The translations under genes were made by a program, and so were the position numbers. Shown here piece after piece: positions 17,635 through 28,300 of a stretch of DNA of 64,000 nt; position 1 is the first letter of the stretch, and each line of letters opens with the position of its first letter. The DNA is taken from the NCBI GenBank assembly GCA_965204165.1, contig OZ241969.1:4836001-4900000 (forward strand), read 5' to 3'. The notes under the pieces are model-generated. The model had not been told where the DNA came from, ran no database searches, and saw only the letters and a list, made by a program, of their open reading frames with translations. This stretch comes from VYFG01 sp965204165 (GTDB lineage Bacteria; Pseudomonadota; Gammaproteobacteria; Arenicellales; Poriferihabitantaceae).

Positions 17635-18632
17635 ACACCGCCCACCAGAAGGTCACCGCGAGCCACCTGAGCCGCGATGCCTACCTGTACGTGCGCCAGT
17701 CCACCCTGCATCAGGTAAGCGAGCATGGCGAGAGCACTCGCCGCCAGTATGCGCTGCGGGAGCGGGCGGTGGCATTGGGCTGGCCGACCGAAAGCATCGT
17801 CGTGATCGACAGCGATCTCGGCCTGTCCGGCGCCGACAGCGACCGCGAGGGGTTCAAGCGCCTGGTCGCCGAAGTCACCATGGGACGGGCCGGGATCGTG
17901 CTCGGGCTGGAGGTGTCCAGGCTTGCGCGCAACTCCACCGACTGGCACCGGCTGCTGGAGATCTGCGCCATGAGCGAGACGCTGATCCTCGACGAGGACG
18001 GCGTGTACAGTCCCGGCGACTTCAACGACAGGCTCCTCCTCGGCCTCAAGGGGACCATGAGCGAAGCGGAACTCCACATGATGCGCGCCCGGCTCCGCGG
18101 GGGGACGCTGAACGCGGCCAAGCGGGGGGAATTGCGGATTCCGCTGCCGGTGGGGCTGGTCTACGACCCGCTGGGCCAGGTGGTGCTGGATCCGGACCAG
18201 CAGGTGCAGCACAGCCTGCGGCTGCTGTTCGACACCTTCACCAGGACCGGCTCGGCCAATGCCACGGTGAAGCACTTCAACCGGGAGAATCTGCTGTTTC
18301 CACACCGTCCTCATGACGGCCCGCACAAGGGAGAGTTGCATTGGAAGCCGTTGCGGTTCGCACGGGTAGTTCGGACGCTGCACAACCCGCGATACGCCGG
18401 TGCTTTCGTCTACGGGCGAAGCCGCAGCCAGCGGCGTCCCGGCGGCGGCAGTGAGACCAGGAAGGTCCCGCGCGAGGAGTGGACCGTGCTGCTGCACGAT
18501 GCCCATCCGGGCTACATCACCTGGGAGCGGTTCGAGCAGAACGAGCGCCAGCTCCGGGAAAACGACTATGCCCATGCGGGCGGAGCGGGACGCCGCACTC
18601 CCCCGCGGGAGCTCACAACTGCCCACAGTTGA
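17631..18632 (+). pseudogene. Large serine recombinase, truncated by IS insertion
   Basis: 333 residues from the ATG at 17631. The resolvase domain is complete: YLYVRQSTLHQVSEHGEST with the catalytic Ser, LGLEVSRLARNSTDW, and the GLKGTMSEAELHMMRARL helix. The recombinase domain follows (GLVYDPLGQVVLDPDQQVQ, then RTLHNPRYAGAFVYG). Related transposon recombinases continue with a zinc-ribbon and coiled-coil region to roughly 600-700 residues; here the frame ends a few codons inside the left inverted repeat of the IS4-type element at 18612. The coding sequence proper therefore stops at about 18611 and the C-terminal half is missing. Confidence 0.85.
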
Positions 18633-20942
18633 CTCAGTAAGCCTGACCCGGTACATTTCCGGGCATGCAGGTAGGTCTTCACCAGTTTGACGCCGGGACG
18701 GTGAGTTGGTTTTGCGATGCGGTTTCCGAAGCGGGCCGCACGCGGAGTTCGCTGGCCCGTGAGTTGTGCATCCGCGAGGACTGGACGGGGGACCGCGGCG
18801 AGTACTGTCTGGGCTCGGCGCGCAAGGCCCTTCCGGTTCTCGCGGACCGGCTGGGGGTTTCGTTGCCTCCGGCCCGTCCGGCATTCGGCGGACGCCGGGA
18901 CGGGGCCCCGGATCCGGATTATCCCGACTGCCGGCTCCGGTGCGGTCTGGCGGAACTGGGCCAGGTGTTGCTGGAGCCGGTATCGGGGAAGGCGGACCGC
19001 CGCCGCTGGGAGTCGATGATGGCGACGCATCACCCCCGGGGCTGGGCCCGTGCGCCGGGGGGCCAGATGCGCTACTGGGTATGTTCCGCGGTCCATGGCC
19101 GTCTCGGGGGGATCGGATTCTGCGCCGCGGGCTGGCACCAGAAGGCCCGGGACGAGTTCATCGGCTGGTCGGCGGACGCGCGGGCGGCGAACCTGGGGAA
19201 GGTGGTCAACAACCATCGTTTCCTGATCCTGCCCGGGGTCCGGGTTCACGGTCTGGCCTCGTGCGCGCTGGACCTGGCGGCGCGGCGCGTGGCGGCGGAC
19301 TGGGAGGCGGCGTACGGGGTCCGCCCGGCGATGGCCTACACGTATGTGGGTCCCGGCCATTGCGGAACCTGCTACCGGGCGGCGGACTGGCGGCGCTGCG
19401 CGAAGGCCACCACGGCGGGATGCACGGTGTGGATGAAGCCGCTGGCGGAACCCTGGCGTGTGGTATTGTGCGCCGAGCCGGGCCGGGCCATCCACAGGGC
19501 CCCGGCCCTGCACATGGACGGGGCCACGGACTGGGCCGGGCGGGAATACGCGCGCAGCACCCATCCCGACGGCCGGGTCCGGGAGAGGATCGTGTCCATG
19601 GGGCGGGCGTGGCTGGAGCATCCGGGCGCCGCGGTTCCGGAGATCTTCCCGGCGCGGGCGGACCGCAAGGCCGCCTACCGGCTGTTGTCGAACGAGGGTG
19701 TGACCATGAACCACATACTGGAGCCGCATCAGGCGACGATGGTGGAGCGCTGCGGGCTCGAGGAGACCGTCCTGGCGATCCAGGACACCACCACGGTGAA
19801 TTACGACGGTCTGGCGGCGACCGGCGGGCTGGTGGACTTCGGCGGCGGCGGGAAAGGCCACACCCTGGGCCTGCTGGCGCATGTGGGACTGGCGGTCAAC
19901 GGGGCCGGGCGGCCCCTTGGGGTGTTCTGCCTGGACGGGACCTATTGCGACGAAGGCAGGGACGAGGTGGCGAGCGCGCGCTGGGGGCACGGGCTGGACC
20001 GGGCGGGGGAACTCGCCCGCGCCTGTCCGTCCACGCGGGTGGTCACGGTGTGCGACCGGGAGGCGGACATCTGGGCGTTGTTCGCCCGGGCGGAATCCCT
20101 GGGCGCGGGTCTGCTGGTGCGCGCGCGGCGGTCGACGAGACGCCGCGTGCTCGTGGAGGCGGGCGGCGAGGAGACCCTGTGGGACCATGTCGCCACGCTG
20201 CCGAGGGTCGGTTCCCGAACGGTGAAGATCCGGGCCTGCGGCGGCAGGCGGGCGCGTTCCGGTCGCAAGGCGAAGATCGAACTGCGCGCCGGCAGGGTGA
20301 GGGTGCTTCCGCCGGTAAAGCCGGAGAACCGCGCCGGGCACGGGGGACCGATCGAGGTCCTGGCCGTCGTCGCGACCGAGAGGAGCCCGTCTCCGGGCAG
20401 CGAGCCCCTGCACTGGGTGCTGCTGAGCACCGAGGGCGCCGCGGACGCGGCGACCGCCCGGACCGTCGTTGGCTGGTACGAGCGCCGGTGGACCATCGAG
20501 GAATACTTCCGGGTGCTGAAATCCGGCGCCCGGGTCGAGGACCACCGGTTCGACCACGCCGACGACCTCAGGAAGTGCCTCGCCTTCGACGCCATCACCG
20601 CCTGCCATGTGTTCGATCTCGAGCGCATGGCCCGCGACAAGCCGGACGTCCCCGCCGACCGGGTCGTCTCCAAGGACGAAATCGCCATTCTCTACGTCCG
20701 GCTCATGGCCCATGGAATCCTCCGCGCACGCCCGCCGCCGGAGCGGCCCCCCGACATCCGTACGCTGGTGGTCGACATCGCCAGGCTCGCCGGATTCCAT
20801 CCGCGCAACAGCCAGCCGCTGCCGGGCACCACCATGGTCTGGAAGGGGTATGTCCTGCTCCGTCAGGCCACTTCAACATACCGGGCGCTGAAAACTATGG
20901 GAATGATCAAAACCGACTGAGTTGAATGTGGGGTGTTGTGAG
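18612..20942 (+). mobile_element. IS4-type (Tn5-like) element with DruA-transposase gene
   Basis: 2331 bp bounded by imperfect 26-bp inverted repeats, 18612-18637 and 20917-20942, identical at 21 of 26 positions and both opening CTCACAAC. The only gene fills the element and its stop codon lies in the right repeat. The sequences just outside the ends do not match, so no target duplication is visible: the left flank is a serine recombinase gene and the right flank an autotransporter gene fragment, which points to a deletion or rearrangement after insertion. Confidence 0.85.
18665..20920 (+). CDS. DruA (DUF4338)-IS4/Tn5-type transposase fusion (751 aa)
   Basis: Residues about 1-285 form a DUF4338/DruA region: an N-terminal helical part, then MRYWVCSAVHGRLGGIGF, IGWSADARAANLGKVVNN, RFLILPGVRVHGLAS and GTCYRAADWRR. 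From about 290 on it is a Tn5-like DDE transposase: D near 374 (IQDTTTVN), D near 464 (VCDREADIW), and a perfect Y-2-R-3-E-6-K signature near 604-618 (YERRWTIEEYFRVLK). Ordinary Tn5-type transposases have about 450-480 residues, so the DruA part is a true N-terminal addition in one uninterrupted frame. DruA is otherwise known from the Druantia anti-phage system; no other Druantia gene is present here. Confidence 0.92.
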   Translation: MQVGLHQFDAGTVSWFCDAVSEAGRTRSSLARELCIREDWTGDRGEYCLGSARKALPVLADRLGVSLPPARPAFGGRRDGAPDPDYPDCRLRCGLAELGQVLLEPVSGKADRRRWESMMATHHPRGWARAPGGQMRYWVCSAVHGRLGGIGFCAAGWHQKARDEFIGWSADARAANLGKVVNNHRFLILPGVRVHGLASCALDLAARRVAADWEAAYGVRPAMAYTYVGPGHCGTCYRAADWRRCAKATTAGCTVWMKPLAEPWRVVLCAEPGRAIHRAPALHMDGATDWAGREYARSTHPDGRVRERIVSMGRAWLEHPGAAVPEIFPARADRKAAYRLLSNEGVTMNHILEPHQATMVERCGLEETVLAIQDTTTVNYDGLAATGGLVDFGGGGKGHTLGLLAHVGLAVNGAGRPLGVFCLDGTYCDEGRDEVASARWGHGLDRAGELARACPSTRVVTVCDREADIWALFARAESLGAGLLVRARRSTRRRVLVEAGGEETLWDHVATLPRVGSRTVKIRACGGRRARSGRKAKIELRAGRVRVLPPVKPENRAGHGGPIEVLAVVATERSPSPGSEPLHWVLLSTEGAADAATARTVVGWYERRWTIEEYFRVLKSGARVEDHRFDHADDLRKCLAFDAITACHVFDLERMARDKPDVPADRVVSKDEIAILYVRLMAHGILRARPPPERPPDIRTLVVDIARLAGFHPRNSQPLPGTTMVWKGYVLLRQATSTYRALKTMGMIKTD

Positions 20943-21152
20943 CCCTCGGACTGGCCTCCCCAATCCTGGCGGAGGCCGAGCGACGGACCCCGATTCGTCC
21001 CCGAATCCGGATCGAAGGACAGGGCGGCCGAGAAACCCCGGTCCTCCAGGTCGTCGTCGTCGTGACTCACCAGCGCGCGGCCCGAGATGTCGAGATCGAT
21101 GCCGAGTTCCGGGTCATGCCATGAAACCCCGCCGCCGACCTCCACGCCGGAT
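20943..21152 (-). pseudogene. Autotransporter beta-barrel remnant
   Basis: Read on the minus strand, about 70 codons resemble the barrel of the autotransporter at 36472-42540: GVEVGGGVSWHDPELGIDL against GVEIGAGVSYANPATGLSL, followed by GRALVSHDDDDLEDRGFSA against ARVLASHADSDYEEWGASA, then LSFDPDSGTNRGPSLGL. It is cut on the left by the IS4-type element and on the right by an IS fragment, so only this piece of a third autotransporter gene survives. Confidence 0.7.
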
Positions 21153-22099
21153 CGATCATGCGTTCGGACGGTTCGCGGAAGAACGACTGCGAGCGCAACG
21201 CGGCGAAGCGTCTGCTGCGTGACGTCCGTCGCGAGCATCCGCACCTGAAGCTGCTGGTGGTGGAGGATGCGCTGGCGTCGAACGGGCCGCACATCCGGCT
21301 GCTGGGGGAACTGGACATGCGGTATGTCCTGGGCGTGAAGCCGGGGGACCATGGGGAACTGTTCCGCCGTGTCGAGGCCTCGGCGGCGACCCGTACCGTG
21401 GAGAGGTCGGAAGGGGGCGGCAGCCGTTTCCGGTTCCGGTTTCTGAACGGCGTACCGCTGAACCAGGCGAACCCCGATCTGGCAGTGAACTTCCTGGCGT
21501 GCCGGGAGACCCGCCCCGATGGCCGGGAACTGCACTTCTCCTGGGTCACGGACATGGAGGTCACGGAATCGAACGCGCATGACCTGATGCGGGCCGGACG
21601 CGCCCGTTGGCGCATCGAGAACGAGACGTTCAACACCCTGAAGAACCAAGGCTACGGCTTCGAGCACAACTTTGGTCACGGCAAGCGGCATCTGGCGACG
21701 GTGTTCGCCCACCTGACGATGCTGGCGTTCCTCATCGACCAGGTGCGGCAGCGGTGCTGTGCGCTGTTCCGGGCGGCCCGGGAGAAGGCGGGCGGTTCGA
21801 AATACCTGTGGGTGCGGTTGCGCGGGCTGTTCACGGAGTTCTACATTCCGGACCGGGAGACCCTGTACCGGGCGATCGCGTTCGGGCACCGGAAGACGGA
21901 GTTGGTGCCCTTCGACACTTCCTGACCCGGCGGCCGTGTCCGAATATGCAACGGGCCGGTTCTTCGGGGAATCATGTGGCCAGCAGACAATCCGGCACAC
22001 CGCCCGGAGGGGGTTCCCTCCCCGCGTAGTCGGGGAACAGGGGCTCAAACCATGAAATCCGCCGAATCCAATCCGTGATAGGATTAGCGGGAATTGCTG
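21153..22099 (+). mobile_element. 3' fragment of a 1620-bp IS (second copy at 39464-41083)
   Basis: Almost identical to 40137-41083 at a constant offset of 18984 bp, including the right terminal repeat GCGGGAATTGCTG ending at 22099. The first 673 bp of the element, with its left terminal repeat, are missing. It encodes the C-terminal 255 residues of the transposase (21158-21925), nearly identical to the intact copy. The loss must follow insertion, since the left junction falls inside the transposase gene. Confidence 0.88.
21158..21925 (+). pseudogene. Transposase C-terminal fragment
   Basis: 255 codons matching residues 183-437 of the intact transposase at 39596-40909, including LLVVEDALASNGPHIRLL and RWRIENETFNTLKNQGY with the likely catalytic Asp and Glu. 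There is no N-terminus, so it is non-functional. A few substitutions (VRQRC for VQQRC, PDRET for PDWET) separate it from the intact copy. Confidence 0.85.
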
Positions 22100-22287
22100 A
22101 ATAGAATGAAGTGCTGATGCCGATGACCGCAACGATGCCTGCAACCTCCACACCGGGAGAACCCGAAATGCTGGATCACATACCTGAAGAACGCGCCCCG
22201 AGCCTGATTTCCATGACCGGGAGCCCCCGGCCCCGGCGGGATTTTCCGCCGTCCCGGATATGGGAAGAATAAAGTCACGGGAGGGAG

Positions 22288-22315
22288 TTGACAGGGCGGA
22301 CGGAGCCGATAAAAT
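22288..22315 (+). promoter_or_regulatory. Shared 5' element: TTGACA/TAAAAT and two alternative start codons
   Basis: TTGACA at 22288-22293 and TAAAAT at 22310-22315, 16 bp apart, match a sigma-70 promoter. The same bases can be read as translation starts: TTG at 22288 behind GGGAGG, in frame with the autotransporter at the present repeat number, and ATG at 22314 eight bases after GGAG, out of frame. The block is repeated, with one base changed in the spacer, on the minus strand at 42540-42512 before the paralogous gene. Promoter and start-codon readings are alternatives not decided by sequence alone. Confidence 0.55.
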
Positions 22316-25300
22316 GCCTTGCCAGCGGCCAGCGGCCAGCGGCCAGCGGCCAGCGGCCAGCGGCCAGCGGCCAGCGGCCAGCGGCCAGCGGCCAGCGGCC
22401 AGCGGCCAGCGGCATGAGGTGCGCCCGGCGCGAGGCCGGCCCGCCTGACCCGGCCGCCGCCCCTCGCGGGCGCGGGCGCAAGCTTCTCTACCTTCTTGCT
22501 GTCCCGTTTGCGGCCCTGTCCCCGTGGCGCCGCCTCGCCCTTCTCCCCGCCGCGCTGCTGCTCTTCGCCCTCCTCGCCGCCGCCGACGCGCGGGCCCAGG
22601 CGCCGCCCGCACCGACGGGTTTGGCGCTCACCGCGGGCGACGGGCAGTTCACCGCGACCTGGAACGCCTCGCCGGGCGCCGGCACCTACGTCATCCGGTA
22701 CGCCCCCCAGGGCAGAGCATGGGCCGCGGTCTTCGCGAGGCCCGGCACGGCCACGAGCAAGACGATCGTCAGCAGCTCCGCCATCACGATCTCCAACGGG
22801 ACGACCTACTGGGCCAGGATCAGGGCGTGCGCGGGCACCGCGACCAGCGGCGCGAACTGCAGCGCCTTGAGCGCGCAGGCGACCGTCACGCCCCGGGCCG
22901 CCACCGCACCGCCGCCCACGCCGACGGTTTCGCTGTCGGCCTCTCCGAACCCTGTGACGGAGGGGTCGTCGGTGACGTTGAAGGCGACGCTCTCCGCGGC
23001 GCTGTCGAAAGACGTGACGATCCCGGTGACGACGACCCGGGGCACCGCCGAGCGGGGCGACGTCCCGACGCCGAACTACTTCATGCTGATACCGGCCGGC
23101 GAGACCGCGGCCGCGACCACCATCGCGACGGCGCAGGACACGGACACCGACGACGAGACCTTCACGCTGGCCCTGGCCGTGGGCGAGCTGCCCGCGGGGG
23201 TGTCGGCCGGCCGCCCGAACTCGGTGACGGTGATCATCGACGACGACGACGCGCCGGCGCCGCCCACGCCGACGGTTTCGCTGTCGGCCTCTCCGAACCC
23301 TGTGACGGAGGGGTCGTCGGTGACGTTGAAGGCGACGCTCTCCGCGGCGCTGTCGAAAGACGTGACGATCCCGGTGACGACGACCCGGGGCACCGCCGAG
23401 CGGGGCGACGTCCCGACGCCGAACTACTTCATGCTGATACCGGCCGGCGAGACCGCGGCCGCGACCACCATCGCGACGGCGCAGGACACGGACACCGACG
23501 ACGAGACCTTCACGCTGGCCCTGGCCGTGGGCGAGCTGCCCGCGGGGGTGTCGGCCGGCCGCCCGAACTCGGTGACGGTGATCATCGACGACGACGACGC
23601 GCCGGCGCCGCCCACGCCGACGGTTTCGCTGTCGGCCTCTCCGAACCCTGTGACGGAGGGGTCGTCGGTGACGTTGAAGGCGACGCTCTCCGCGGCGCTG
23701 TCGAAAGACGTGACGATCCCGGTGACGACGACCCGGGGCACCGCCGAGCGGGGCGACGTCCCGACGCCGAACTACTTCATGCTGATACCGGCCGGCGAGA
23801 CCGCGGCCGCGACCACCATCGCGACGGCGCAGGACACGGACACCGACGACGAGACCTTCACGCTGGCCCTGGCCGTGGGCGAGCTGCCCGCGGGGGTGTC
23901 GGCCGGCCGCCCGAACTCGGTGACGGTGATCATCGACGACGACGACGCGCCGGCGCCGCCCACGCCGACGGTTTCGCTGTCGGCCTCTCCGAACCCTGTG
24001 ACGGAGGGGTCGTCGGTGACGTTGAAGGCGACGCTCTCCGCGGCGCTGTCGAAAGACGTGACGATCCCGGTGACGACGACCCGGGGCACCGCCGAGCGGG
24101 GCGACGTCCCGACGCCGAACTACTTCATGCTGATACCGGCCGGCGAGACCGCGGCCGCGACCACCATCGCGACGGCGCAGGACACGGACACCGACGACGA
24201 GACCTTCACGCTGGCCCTGGCCGTGGGCGAGCTGCCCGCGGGGGTGTCGGCCGGCCGCCCGAACTCGGTGACGGTGATCATCGACGACGACGACGCGCCG
24301 GCGCCGCCCACGCCGACGGTTTCGCTGTCGGCCTCTCCGAACCCTGTGACGGAGGGGTCGTCGGTGACGTTGAAGGCGACGCTCTCCGCGGCGCTGTCGA
24401 AAGACGTGACGATCCCGGTGACGACGACCCGGGGCACCGCCGAGCGGGGCGACGTCCCGACGCCGAACTACTTCATGCTGATACCGGCCGGCGAGACCGC
24501 GGCCGCGACCACCATCGCGACGGCGCAGGACACGGACACCGACGACGAGACCTTCACGCTGGCCCTGGCCGTGGGCGAGCTGCCCGCGGGGGTGTCGGCC
24601 GGCCGCCCGAACTCGGTGACGGTGATCATCGACGACGACGACACTCCCGCCCTGTCCTCGGACGCGAACCTGAGCGCGCTGACGGCGAGCAAGGCGACGC
24701 GCGCGGCGGGGACGTACACGGGGCTGACCTTTGGGAACTTCTCCGCCGACAGACTCACCTACCATGCCAACGTGGGGGCCACGATCACCCACGTGAAGCT
24801 GACGCCGACGAGTGCGCACGGCGGCGCCTCGATCAAGGTCGGCAAGGGTGCCGGCCTGACGGCGGTGAACAGCGGCACGGAGAGCGGCGCGGTCGCGCTG
24901 GTGTCGGGCGCCGCGAACGGCATCAGGGTCGAGGTGACGGCCGAGGACGGCACGACGAAGAAGGTCTACACCGTCGTGGTGCAGCGGGGGGCCTCGGACA
25001 CGGTGGAGCCCCCCGACGGTCCTTCCGGCTTGGCGCTGACCCCCGGGGACGGGAAGCTGGCCGCATCCTGGACCGCCAGCCTCGTCCAGTCGGGCGTGGT
25101 CGACGCCCCCACGCGCTACGAACTCATATGGTACGAGAGCACGGTCGCGAGTCCGGGCTGGGCCGGGAGTCACGTGAGGACCGTCACCGGCAACCCGCCC
25201 GCTACCGACTACGAGATCACCGGACTGACCAACGGCACCGGGTACAGGGTGCGCGTGCGGGCGTGCAACGCGGGCGGTTGCTCCCTGTCCGAAAGCCGGA

Positions 25301-28300
25301 TCGCCACGCCCCGGGCGCCGACCCGGACGCCCGCCCTGTCCTCGGACGCGAGCCTGAGCGGTCTGACGCTGTCGTCGGGGACGCTGGCCTTCTCGCCCGG
25401 CACGCTGCGCTATTCCGTGGAGGTGGCGAACGAGGTTGCGAGTCTCGTGGTGACGCCGACGGCCAGCGACGGCGGGGCGAGCGTGACGGTGAACGGCGGG
25501 CCGCCGGGCGCTGCCGTCGCGCTCGGCGCGGGCGAGACCGTGGTCACCGTCCTTGTGACGGCCGCGGACGGGACGACGGTGCGGACGTATGAGGTGACGG
25601 TGACGCGCGCTGCGGCGCCGTCGTCGCTGACGCTGAGCGCGGCTCCGGCGCCCGCGGAGGGCGGCGGCGTCGTGACGGTGACGGCGATCCTGGACGCGGC
25701 GGCGCCCCAGGGCGGCACGGTGGTGGCGCTGGCGCTCTCGGGCACCGCGGAGGGCGGCGGCACGGACTACCGGCTGTCGTCGCCGACCATCGCGATCGCC
25801 GCGGGCGAGACGCAGGGCACGGCGACGATCGCCGTGGTGGATGACGCCGAGAACGACCCCGGCGAGACCATCGTCATCGACGCTTCGAGCGTGAACCCGG
25901 CGCTGACGGCGGACCCGCTCACGCTGACCATCGCGGACAATGACAAGGCGGTGGCGACGGCGCTGACATTGCGCGCGGCGCCCGCGCCTGCGGAGGGCGG
26001 CGGCGCGGTGACGGTGACGGCGGCATTGAACGGCCCGGCGCCGGAAGGCGGCACGGTGGTGACGCTCTCCGTGGGTGCGGCGAGCACCGCCACGGATGCC
26101 GACTACCGGCTGTTGTCCACGATCATCCGGATTGCTGCGGACGAGACCAGCGGCACGGCGGTCCTGAGCGTGATCGACGACGCGGTGGACGACGACGGCG
26201 AGACGATCGTGCTGAGCGCGACGAGCGACGCACCGGCGCTGACGGCGGACCCGCTCACGCTGACCATTGCCGACAATGACGCGGTTCCGGCGTCTCTGCG
26301 CCTGGCGTCCTCGCCGGCTCCTGCGGAGGGCGGCGGCGTCGTGACGGTGACGGCGATCCTGGACGCGGCGGCGCCCCAGGGCGGCACGGTGGTGGCGCTG
26401 GCGCTCTCGGGCACGGCCGAGGGCGGCGGCGTGGACTACACGCTGTCCTCCGCGACCATCGCGATCGCCGCGGGCGAGACGCAGGGCACCACGACGGTCA
26501 CGATTGTTGACGATGCGGTCGAGGACCCGGGCGAGACCATCGTCATCGACGCTTCGAGCGTGAACCCGGCGCTGACGGCGGACCCGCTCACGCTGACCAT
26601 CGCGGACAATGACGCTGCGGTGGCGACGGCGCTGACATTGCGCGCGGCGCCTGCGCCTGCCGAGGGCGGTGGCGCGGTGACGGTGACGGCGTTGCTGGAC
26701 GCGGCGGCGCCCCGGGGCGGCACGGTGGTGGCGCTGGCGCTCTCGGGCACGGCCGAGGGCGGCGGCGTGGATTACACGCTGTCCTCCGCGACCATCGCGA
26801 TCGCCGCGGGCGCGACGCAGGGCACGGCGACGGTCACGATTGTTGACGATGCGGTCGAGGACCCGGGCGAGACCATCGTCATCGACGCTTCGAGCGTGAA
26901 CCCGGCGCTGACGGCGGACCCGCTGACGCTCACCATCGCCGACAATGACAAGGCGATGAACCTGATGCCGTCGTTCGGGACGGCGACGGTTGCCGACCGG
27001 TCGTTCATGGCGGGCACGGCGATTACGGCGCTCTTGCTGCCGGCGGCGGCGGGCGGCGACGGGGCGCTGAGCTACCGCCTGACGCCGGCCCTGCCGCCGG
27101 GGCTCGTGCTGGACGCGGCCACGCGCACGTTGCGCGGTACGCCGACGGAGCCGCGGGGGTCGCGGCAATACACCTGGACGGCGACGGACGCGGACGGGGA
27201 CAGCGCCATGCTGACCTTTGCGCTCGCGGTGACGGAGGATGCGCGCCCTGCGGAGGTGGAGGAAGCCGTGAAGCGGGCGCTTGCGGCGTTGGCGCGGCGC
27301 GCAATGGCGGGGGCGCTGGACAATATCGGCGCGCGGTTCGCCGACATCGGCGCGAGCGGGATGTCGCTGGCGGGCCGGCGGGTGCCGCTGGAGGGCGGCG
27401 CCGCGCAGGCGGCGATGGCGGAGGACGCCGGGCTCCGGCGCTGCGCAGCGGATCGGCGCCCGGCCGACGGCGGCGCGTCCGGCGCACCGGCTGGCTGTGC
27501 GCCGGCGGGGTGGAGCCGGTCGATGACGGCGGCGGGCCTGTTCGGGGCGAGCGGCTTCTCGCTGCATCTGGGCGCGTCCGGCGGAGAGGACGGGGTTTCC
27601 ACCCCGGCGGCAGCGCTGTGGTCGGTATGGGGAGGGGGCGACCTCGGGACGTTCGCGGGCCGCGGTGCGGCGGGGCTCGGCTACGACGGCAGGCTTCGCA
27701 CGGGCTGGCTGGGGGTCGACGCGCGGTCCGGGTCCTGGGTTGCCGGGCTGGCGGTGTCGCGCGATGAGGGCGAGGCGGACTACGGCTTCGCCGAGGGCGC
27801 TCTTGCCGGCCGGGGCCGGCTGGAGGCGGCGCTGACCTCGGTCTACCCCTACGGGCGCTGGACGCTGGACGACGGGCTGGAGCTGCGCGCGGTCGTGGGC
27901 GCGGGCTGGGGCGAGGCGCGCCACAAGCCGGAGGCCGGGAAAGCCGGGACGGGCGGCCTGTCGATGCGGATGGCGTCGCTGGGGGTCAGGCGCGCGCTTC
28001 CCAATGTCGCCGGCATGGCGCTGGCGCTACGGGCGGATGCGAGCGTGACGCGGATCGAGACCGGCGACGGCCCGGAGGCGATCCATGGCCTGAGCGCCGA
28101 CAGCTGGCGGCTGCGGGCGGGGCTGGAAGCCTCGAGGCGCATCGCGCTCGCGGGCGACGGCGCGTTCGAGCCGTTCTTCGAGGCGGCGGCGCGTCGGGAC
28201 GGCGGCGACGATCTCGAGGGGAGCGGCGTGGAGCTTGCCGGGGGGCTGCGCTGGCGCGCGCCGGGCGTGTCCGTCGAGGCGCACGGCCGATGGCTTGCGA

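Noticed and set aside
18665..20920. Interpretation of the DruA domain as part of a Druantia defence system
   Set aside because: None of the other Druantia genes is nearby and the domain is fused to a complete transposase inside inverted repeats.
18600..20960. Target duplication for the IS4-type element
   Set aside because: The 12 bases outside each inverted repeat do not match; recorded as a rearrangement instead.
22321..22411. Heptamer tract considered as a CRISPR-like or centromere-like repeat array
   Set aside because: Units are contiguous without spacers and only 7 bp long; position between start region and gene body fits a simple sequence repeat.
22084..27924. A 1946-codon open frame on the minus strand opposite the first autotransporter
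   Set aside because: It is the antisense of tandem Calx-beta repeats; its product is a repetitive Arg/His/Gly-rich sequence with no domains, and high GC keeps the frame open.
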